Source of the DNA: Tolypeutes matacus
Lineage: Eukaryota; Chordata; Mammalia; Cingulata; Chlamyphoridae
NCBI GenBank assembly: GCA_026826555.1
Contig: JAKSZT010053764.1
Span: forward strand, 33,234,778 to 33,298,777
Reading direction: 5' to 3'
Length of the DNA: 64,000 nucleotides
Position 1 is the stretch's first letter. Each line of letters starts with the position of its first letter. The notes beneath the pieces were generated by a model, which was given only the letters and a program-made list of their open reading frames with translations, did not search any database and was not told where the DNA came from. The translations under genes and the position numbers were made by a program. Shown in pieces: positions 57,157 to 64,000 of this stretch.

Positions 57157-57587
57157 TGTCTTAGTTTCCAGGCTGCAATCACAAATATCACAAAATGGAT
57201 TCACTTAAACAATAGGAATTTGTTTGCTCACAGTTTTGAGGCTAGAAGTCCAAAAGTGAGGTGTCAGCAAGACAATGCTTTCTCCCAGAAGACTGCGGCA
57301 TTCCAGGGCTGGCTGCCAGCAATCCTTGATCCTTGCTCTTCTGTCACATGGGAATGCACGTGTCCTCTCCCTTCTCTTTCAGGTTCTGTTGACTTCCAGC
57401 TTCTACTCCTCCCTGTTGGCTTACTCCCTGTGGCCTTCTTTATAAGGCCTTCGATAATAGGATTAGACCCATCCTGATGTTGTTGGCCACACCCTTTAAC
57501 TAAAAATAATCTCTTCAAAAGGTCTTACAGAAATTGATTAAGATTAAGAACATGTTTTTCTGGAGTACATAATTTTAACCTACCATA
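57157..57587 (-). mobile_element. MaLR-like solitary LTR
   Basis: The plus strand starts 'TGTCTTAGTTTCCAGGCTGC', then 'CTCACAGTTTTGAGGCTAGA', 'GTTGACTTCCAGCTTCTACT' and 'TTTATAAGGCCTTCGATAAT', and ends near TTAACCTACCATA. Same family and strand as 50666-51138. Flanks CTGGG (57152-57156) and CCGGG (57588-57592) are a plausible 5-bp duplication. The 134-codon plus-strand frame here is antisense to the LTR and not a gene. Confidence 0.82.
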
Positions 57588-57604
57588 CCGGGGAAAAATA
57601 AATA

Positions 57605-58530
57605 TGAAAAAATCTGAAAATTGTCTTTTTTTTTTTTAAACTAGTATGTATTTGTTAACATTAGAAAGGGTTTTTTTCTGATGAATATGGAGGTCTTTGA
57701 TCCATTTTGAGTGCATTTTTTCACCGAGTGTAATGTAAAAGTCCAATTTCAGTCTTTTGCATATGGCTATCCAGATGACCCAATACCATTTGTTGAAAAG
57801 ACTATTCTTTCCCATTGAGTGATCTCGGCACCTTGGTCAAAAATTGGTTAGCCATAGACACATGTATTTATTTCTGAACTTAGTTCTATTTTATTAACCT
57901 ATATGTTTATCCATATGGCAATATTCACTGATTTGATTGCTGCTGCTTTCTAGTAAGTTCTGAAATCAGGAAGTATGAGTCCTCCAGCTTTGTTCTTCTT
58001 TTCCAAGATTGTTTTGACTATTCTGGGTCCCTTTTGATTCCATGTAAATTTCAAATTCAGATTGTCAATTTGTACAAAGAAGCCAGATAGAATTCTTATA
58101 AGGATTACCTTGAATCTGTAGATCAGTTGGAGGAGTACTGCCATCTTAAATTTTCTGATTCATGAACACAGGATAATTTTCCATTTTTTTAGAATTTCTT
58201 TAATTTCTTTCAACAATGTTTTGTAGTTTTTAGAGTATATGCTTTGCACTTCCGTTGTTAAACTTATTCCCAAGTATTTTATTCTTTTTTATGTTATTGT
58301 AAGTGGAATTGTTTTCTTAATTACATTAGATTGTTCATTGCAAGTATGTAGAAATACAATTGATTTTTGTATATTTATCTTTTATCCTGCCGTGTTACTA
58401 ACTTTGTTTGTTAGTTCCAACAGTTTTTAGTGGATTCTTTAGAATTTCCTACATACAAGGTCATGCCATCTGCAAATAGAGACAGTTTTACTTCTTCCTT
58501 TCCAACCTATATGCCCTTACTCCTTTTCCT
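57605..58530 (-). repeat. LINE-1 ORF2 reverse-transcriptase fragment
   Basis: On the minus strand this encodes the back of the L1 reverse transcriptase and what follows it: 'KLSLFADGMTLYVGNS' (about 58440-58495), then 'NLKFTWNQKGPRIVK' and 'KKNKAGGLILPDFRTY' (about 57950-58060). The catalytic FADD motif reads FADG (codons at 58462-58479), so one of the metal-binding aspartates is lost. Stops elsewhere close the frame. Confidence 0.88.
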
Positions 58531-58534
58531 TTAT

Positions 58535-60250
58535 TTTTGATGGAAAATTTGACAGGATATAGAATTCTACATTGGTAATTTTTTTCTTTCAACACTTTGA
58601 ATATTTAACTCTACTACTTTCTTGCTTGGATGATTTCTGATAAAAAGTATGCTGTAATTCTCATTGTTGTTCCTTTTTTTGGCAAGTTTCTGCCCCCCAC
58701 CAAGCTTCTTTCAAGATTTTCTCATTGCCTTTGGATTTCTGAAGTATGAACATGATATGCCAAGGCATGTTTTTTGGTACTTATCTTGATTAGTTTTCTC
58801 TGAGCCTCCTGGATCAGTGGTTTGGTGTCTGTCATTCATTTTTGACAAATTCTTGGCCATCATTACTGAAAATATTTCTTCTGTTCCATTCTTTCTTTCT
58901 TTTCCTTCTGGTATTTCAACACATGTATGTTATACCTAATGAAATTAGTGTAATGGTTCCTGGTTTTTCTGTTCTATTGGGAAGTTTCTATCAACCTATC
59001 TTCAAGCCATGACAAGTCTACCTATGATTCCAGCAAAGGCATTCTTTATTTCTGTTTCAATAGTTTTGATTTCTAGCATTTACTTTTAATTCTTTCTTAA
59101 AGTTTCATCTCTTTGCTTATATTACCCATCTGTTTTTAAATGCTGGCTATTTTATTCCATTAGAGGGCTTAACATATTAATCACAGTTATTTTTAATTCC
59201 CTGTCTGATAATTCTAGTATCTATGTTATATTTGAGTTTGGTTCTGATGTTTGCTTTTCCTCTTTACACATTGTTTTCTTCTTGCTTTTTTGCATACTTT
59301 GTAATATTTTGATGAAAGCCAGACATATGTTGATTTATAGGATTTGAACTAAATAGGCCTTTAGTGTTAGCATTTATTTTAATCTGAGTAAGAGTTGGGC
59401 TCTGTTTAATGCTTACTATAGAGGTAGATACCAGAGTCTTCAAATATCTCTTGTATTCTTGCTTTTGTCTCCCCACTTGGCTTTGGGTTTCCCTAAGTAC
59501 TCTTCTTTCAGCTGTAATCCACTGTTTTTATACTAGAACCCCCTGGTGTGCTTGGAGGTAAGACATTGTGGGAAAGAAAGTGTTCTATAATCTTATAATT
59601 AAATCTCAGTTTTTTAGTGGGCCGTTTGCTTTGGTCCATGAGCTTCACAAGTGTTTCTCCAGCATTATAGCTTTTTGGTTTGTTTGGTGTTTTTTTTATT
59701 TCTCTTAGGTGAGATAAGAATCCTAGAGGGGGATAGAATGAGAGGAAACCCCTTACCTCAGCTGGAACAAAGCTCTGGTAAATCTTCAGTAAAAGCTCTG
59801 GAAAGAAGAGCTTTGTTATGGAAAATTCTCTGGGCATATTTCACCCAGAAATATGGTGGTCCCCAGAGCCACAAGGCAGATCACTCTTGTATCTTCACTG
59901 TAAGAACCTGGGGTGGGGGATGTGGATCCTGGAAGTAAAATCTTTAAAACCACCCCCAAGACAGAGGCCCCCATGAGTTGCTCATTCTCCCACTTCCACA
60001 CTCCGTTCCCAGCCATCTGTCAAAATTACCATTTAAGGATCCTACCAGTGTATGGATTCAGCAGCTTCTGATCCAGGTAAGCAGATCTCAGCTGTGACTC
60101 TCTGGATCTCTAGATTTCAGGGTACTCTTTTGCCCTTCAACTTCAGTATTAACTTCAGTTCTCTGTTGGGTCAATTTGTTCAGCTTTTTCTTGTAAGAAT
60201 GGGAGTGATGATTTCCAAGCTCTTTACATGTAAGAGTAGAAGCCAGAAGG
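58535..60250 (-). repeat. L1/HAL1-type 5' and ORF1-side sequence, antisense
   Basis: T-rich plus-strand text in the order of the antisense of old mammalian L1/HAL1 ORF1-side sequence: 'GGATATAGAATTCTACATTG', 'TTTCTTTCAACACTTTGAAT', 'TGGCCATCATTACTGAAAAT', 'ACATGTATGTTATACCTAAT' and 'GATGAAAGCCAGACATATGT'. The part from about 59500 is the 5'-most and least certain. Directly joined to RT sequence at 58530, so the intervening ORF2 start is missing or this is a separate element. Confidence 0.65.
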
Positions 60251-60390
60251 TCCTACCATAAACATTTTTATGAATATGATTTATGTTTTCCTATGTGCAT
60301 ATTTTTCAAATTTTTATCCACTGTTTTTAAAATTAGGATTAAACTGTACATAATCCTTTATTAGCCTCCTTTTTTTCTCCTTTTAAAAAA
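60251..60390 (-). repeat. Old LINE-1 3' UTR, part left of a SINE
   Basis: T-rich antisense L1 3'-end texture ('TTTTCAAATTTTTATCCACT', 'TAATCCTTTATTAGCCTCCT') that continues beyond the DAS SINE at 60626. Confidence 0.5.
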
Positions 60391-60396
60391 TACCGT

Positions 60397-60620
60397 GCAA
60401 GAGCGGATGTGGCTCAAGCAGTTGGGTGTCCACCTCCCACATGGGAGGTCCCAGGTTTGGTTCCCAGTGTCACCTAGAGAAGACGAGCAGACAATGAGCG
60501 AACACAATAAGCAGACAACAAGCAGAGACGATGAGCAGACACAACAAGCAGAGACAATGAACACATAACGAGAAGACACAGTGAGCAGACAGACAAGGCA
60601 ACCATATGGGGGGCAGATTG
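60397..60620 (+). mobile_element. DAS-type SINE, long tail form
   Basis: Head 'GCGGATGTGGCTCAAGCAGT' with an A-box-like TGGCTCAAGCAG at 60410-60421 and a B-box-like GGTTTGGTTCC at 60454-60464. The tail is made of AGCAGACA/ACAAGCAGA repeats. There is no clear A run at the 3' end and no target duplication, so the 3' end may be truncated. This is the cleanest head in the window for family identification. Confidence 0.9.
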
Positions 60621-60625
60621 TGAAC

Positions 60626-62180
60626 ATTTTTTCATGTGCCTAAGAAGTCATTTATGCCACAAATTTTAACGATCTTTAGTATTCCAAATAAGGCACGTTG
60701 AGAATAATTACACATTTTATAATTACACAATTACAGAATGAGATTCCTGATTTTACCTTCCCTAAATTATTATTCAGCAGGCTTTACCATAATTTATGTA
60801 TTGATCTCCTAATTTATTGGACATTAGGTTTTTCTCATGTTTGCTATTAGGAATAGTATTTGAAGAACATTATTTTACTCCTTAAAAAATATAATTTTTA
60901 CTCATCTCACTATTTCTTTGGGATCAGTTCCTACAAACAGACTTTCTGGATCAAAAGAGTAGTCTTAATTTTTTTATTCATGTTGCCAAATTGCCCTCCA
61001 GAAGGGATTGTATCACTTAATCTTCTCAATTGCAGGGTATTACAATAGTGCCCTATTTAACTTCAGTCTCCACCTTCCCAGCAATAGATGCTTTAATTAT
61101 TTTAAATCTTTGAACATTTGGTAGATATGAATATTATCTACTTGTTTATATATATATATATTTTATTACTGGACTGATTATTAGTGAGGTGTATATTCTT
61201 TATATTTTGGGTATTTTGTGTGCTTTTTTGCCCATCTATTGGTATCTCTTATTTGGAAATTGCAGCTTTATTGTCCTTTGCCCATTTTTCTGTTGTGATG
61301 CTTGCCTTTTACTCACTGATTTGCATACCTCTTTATATATCCTCTGACATCTTTGTTGTAAAGCTATTCATACTTTGCCTATTGTTTCTTAATTTCATTT
61401 ACGGTATTTTTGAATCCATGGAAGTTTTTATATTTTATGTTTTCAAAACTATTTTCTACTTTGCCTTTTGTGCTTAGAATTACCTTTATATACTAATAAC
61501 TGATTGTCACTACTGCTTTTTTCTAATTGTCTAATGGTTTCACTTTCTACATTTAACTTTCCAAAATACGTGGAACTTATTTTGGTATAACATGTGAGAT
61601 AGGGATATAAATTAGTTTTTCAAAATTGTTAACCAATTTCAAAGAATAGGTTTTAAAAAATCCTTTCTTCACTAATTTGAAATGCTGTCTTTTACATACA
61701 CCGATCTTATATATAAGGTTTTTTTTCCCCTATAATATCTATTTGGTTCCTAAGATCCATCTGTTTTTTCTCACACCAGTACCCACTGTTTTAATTTTTA
61801 TAACTATATATTTTTTTAACTCCTGCAATCCTTTTCTTCTATACCCAAATTTTCTTTGATAGTCCTACTTATTTATTTTTCTGTATTAATTTTAGAATCA
61901 ATTTGACAATTTTCCAGCCTAAAAAAGTCATTTTGATTGGAATTGAATTACATTTTTAAAATAATTTTGGGACAATTAGTAACATGAATATTGAATATTT
62001 CCATCCAGGAACATGGAATATTCCTTTATTAGACTTTCCTCCTAATGTCCATCAGAAAATTTTTTTGGTTATTTTCATTGCCGGTTCCATATAGTTCTTC
62101 TTGGATTTATTACAAAGTGACTTACATTTGTGTTGCTTTGAAAGAGTAGAATATGGTAATTTATATATGTTGCGTAGTCA
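60626..62180 (-). repeat. Old LINE-1, 3' UTR and end of ORF2, antisense
   Basis: The plus strand reads 'CTGGACTGATTATTAGTGAG', 'TTGTCCTTTGCCCATTTTTC', 'CACTGATTTGCATACCTCTT', 'TTTAATTTTTATAACTATAT', 'TAGAATCAATTTGACAATTT' and 'TTGATTGGAATTGAATTACA': the reverse complement of L1M 3' UTR and the ORF2 C-terminal region in correct order. Heavily diverged. Confidence 0.82.
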
Positions 62181-62414
62181 TTTCAAAACTAAATGTGTAT
62201 TCTTTGGTTACAAAATGCAAGATTAAATATTTACCTTATTAAATCAATCCTTCAAGTTACATTTCTCAAATTCCCTGTATTTTACCTATCTTTTATCTAT
62301 ATGATATGACTCAAAAACAATTTCATAGCAATTTCAGGCCTAATGTTTATAGCCATATATGTCTCCCCATTGCTCGAACACAGGTATTAAATCAGAGTAG
62401 GTCTAATCAGAGAT
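62181..62414. other. Single-copy non-coding DNA
   Basis: Nothing recognised. Confidence 0.4.
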
Positions 62415-62590
62415 CTGAATCCTGGCTGCACATTAGAATCACCTGAGTAGCTTTTTAAAACTATGGATGCTTGATCACACATCCCAGAATGATTTAAAAA
62501 GAACCTCAGAAAGTGACGGCCTGGACTTTGGTGCTTTTTAAAATCTCCCCAAAGTGATTCTAATGTAACCAGAGTTTCAAGCCACTGTCC
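62415..62590 (+). mobile_element. MER5-like non-autonomous hAT element
   Basis: 'GGCTGCACATTAGAATCACC' followed by TGAGTAGCTTTTTAAAA matches the MER5A start (GTGCATCAGAATCACCTGGAGGGCTTGTTAAAA). It ends 'GTTTCAAGCCACTG', matching the complementary terminus. No coding capacity. Confidence 0.82.
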
Positions 62591-63345
62591 TTGATAATCA
62601 TGTACCAATCTCTAGTACCAATCTCACTAGCAAGTGGGTAAAATGCTATCTGGATACTCAAGAAATTTACATACGAAGCCACCAGCAAGGTAGCCTAGGT
62701 GCCTAAAAGGAAAATTCTGAGCACCAGACGTCTGAGTTCTAATCCTGAGCCTGCAACAGACTTTTCCTCTAACTGAGCTATTTCTGCCTCTCAGCTCTTT
62801 TGTGCCTTGTTTGTCTCGCTTGTCTGTAAGTGGGGTGAATTAATTCATCTGTAGGAGAAACTTTAAGCTCAACCAATTAAAAATGTTTCTATAAGTTAAT
62901 ACATAAGAACCAGTTAAACAAATAAACAAAACAAACAAAAACAGGGATTACAGGTAGATTGGATGCACATCTAGTCCTATGTAGTTCAATAGTGAGGTTT
63001 TATATAGAGTCTCAAACTCAGAGACCCTCAGGGGCTAAAAAGTTAATGCCAGTTTGTGAAGCAGTCTGGTCTAAGAAATACGGGATCTGACATCAACTTA
63101 AGAGTCATGCAATGTCTAAAGACATTCTAATTCAGTTATACAGACTATGGTTTCCAAAGTAGGATGAATTCAACCCAGCAAGTACACCAAATGACCCTGT
63201 GGGTTCCAAAGAATAATAATCTTTATTAATATTTAATGTGTGGATTGACAGTAATGCATACATATAAATTAGAATGCATGTATTGGAGAAGCATGTGAGA
63301 AACTTTTTCATTGAAAGAGTACATGATTTAAAAGAATGTTTGGAC
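62591..63345. other. Single-copy non-coding DNA
   Basis: Nothing recognised apart from short AAAC runs near 62915-62940. Confidence 0.45.
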
Positions 63346-63349
63346 ATTA

Positions 63350-63530
63350 CTGACATAGACAAGTCACATGTCCTTGAACTAGTTACTTAACTTCCCCAAA
63401 CTCCAGTTTCCTTAACCGTAAAATAGGAATAATAACAGAACCTTCTTTGCAGGGCTGTGGTGAGAGTTAAATGAGACAATTAAAACATGTCTCAATGAAT
63501 GTCAGATACTATTATGACTAATTATTATCC
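63350..63530 (+). repeat. MIR SINE
   Basis: 'AACTAGTTACTTAACTTCCC', 'CAAACTCCAGTTTCCTTAAC', 'CGTAAAATAGGAATAATAAC' and 'AGGGCTGTGGTGAGAGTTAA' are the MIR core and 3' half in order. Confidence 0.92.
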
Positions 63531-63539
63531 AAATTAACT

Positions 63540-63890
63540 GTCCTCTGGTCTATTGAAACCATTTTTCATCTGGCCTCCATGTTACAAAAACTTCTGCTCT
63601 ATTGTTAACTGTTATTTTTCTAGAATACAGCCCAAACATGTTACGTTCCTGCTTAGAAGAGATCCACCCACACAGATCACTGGTTGGTTCCCTGTTGTCT
63701 AGAGAACACATGCAGTAGCAAATATTGCAGTCAAGATCATTCTCCAACTGGCCTCTCCCTCCTTCCCAGGCTGTGTCACCCCTCAGTGACACAGACCCAA
63801 TGGTTTGCTGGCACTGGACTCTGCCCTTTCTTCAATATGCCAGGTATGTTTGTACCTCCTTATTATCTCTTCTGGGAATTCCCTTCCTCT
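63540..63890 (+). repeat. LINE-2 3' region, diverged
   Basis: C/T-rich text with 'CTCTCCCTCCTTCCCAGGCT', 'CTGGACTCTGCCCTTTCTTC' and 'CCTCCTTATTATCTCTTCTG' in the style of the L2 3' region. Not a gene. Confidence 0.5.
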
Positions 63891-63891
63891 G

Positions 63892-63915
63892 TTTTTTTTT
63901 TTTTTTTTTTTTTTT
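63892..63915 (+). repeat. T run of 24
   Basis: Uninterrupted T run. Nothing recognisable remains to its right within the window, so it may or may not be the tail of a minus-strand insertion. Confidence 0.9.
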
Positions 63916-64000
63916 CCCCTAACAAGGTCCCACTGTCTAGACTAGTTGATTAATTAATGTTCTTAGAATATGTCTGGTAGAAATGGGGGTAGGAAAAACA

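Noticed and set aside
57073..57477. 134-codon plus-strand frame
   Set aside because: It runs antisense through the MaLR-like LTR at 57157-57587; a by-product of LTR sequence.
60397..60470. Possible functional tRNA gene (A-box and B-box present)
   Set aside because: The region does not fold as a tRNA cloverleaf with an acceptor stem, and the same head recurs in several SINEs; it is a SINE promoter.
1..64000. CRISPR arrays, bacterial operons, phage or plasmid features
   Set aside because: The sequence is plainly mammalian (MIR, L2, L1, MaLR, DAS SINEs). No regularly spaced direct repeats with unique spacers were seen.
1..64000. Primate Alu, rodent B1/B2, carnivore or ruminant SINEs
   Set aside because: None of their head or tail signatures was found; only DAS-type and MIR SINEs occur.

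Overview
This 64 kb window is mammalian nuclear DNA, AT-rich, with no complete protein-coding gene and no convincing exon. The best clue to the organism is a family of tRNA-derived SINEs of the DAS type. Each has a head reading roughly 'GGATGTGGCTCAAGCAGTTGG', a B-box-like 'GGTTTGGTTCC', and an AC/AG-rich tail rich in 'ACAAGCAGACA'. I know these from armadillos (Dasypus), so the window is most likely from an armadillo or a close xenarthran. No primate Alu, rodent B1/B2, carnivore or ruminant SINE was seen. This is family knowledge applied by eye, without a database search.

Layout. 1-9.7 kb: mostly single-copy DNA with old MIR and L2 fragments, an old L1 3' end carrying a DAS SINE, and several purine or dinucleotide tracts. 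9.7-12 kb: an old L1/HAL1-like element with a solitary LTR beside or inside it. 13.9-24.9 kb: old LTRs, hAT (Charlie-like) DNA transposon remnants, MIRs and L1 pieces, including a small hAT element nested inside an LTR with both target-site duplications still readable. 25.6-26.6 kb: a repeat-free block that looks like a conserved developmental enhancer. 27.8-33.7 kb: an L1 3' end, a double DAS SINE with an assembly gap, and LTRs. 35.2-35.5 kb: a second enhancer-like block. 37-43 kb: a pyrimidine tract, MIRs and a compound DAS SINE. 43.1-45.2 kb: an L1 with the inverted structure expected of twin priming. 45-52 kb: single-copy DNA with MLT1-type LTRs. 52.2-53.8 kb: a broken processed copy of TOMM20, followed by a minus-strand poly-A retroelement. 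54.5-55.9 kb: two more enhancer-like blocks, one containing a perfect hairpin. 57.2-62.2 kb: an LTR and then almost continuous minus-strand L1 sequence with one DAS SINE. 62.4-64 kb: MER5-like, MIR and L2 fragments.

Reading: this looks like an intergenic or large-intron region (gene desert) where successive retroposon waves surround a few repeat-free, enhancer-like islands. Open reading frames of 60-139 codons occur throughout. Those I could place lie in repeats or low-complexity DNA, and none reads like a recognisable protein apart from L1 ORF2 and TOMM20 fragments. I did not find a previously undescribed gene system. The most informative items are the candidate conserved islands, the hairpins, the nested and twin-primed insertions, and one unassigned retroelement. 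Repeat boundaries are by eye and may be off by tens of bases unless a target-site duplication is quoted.
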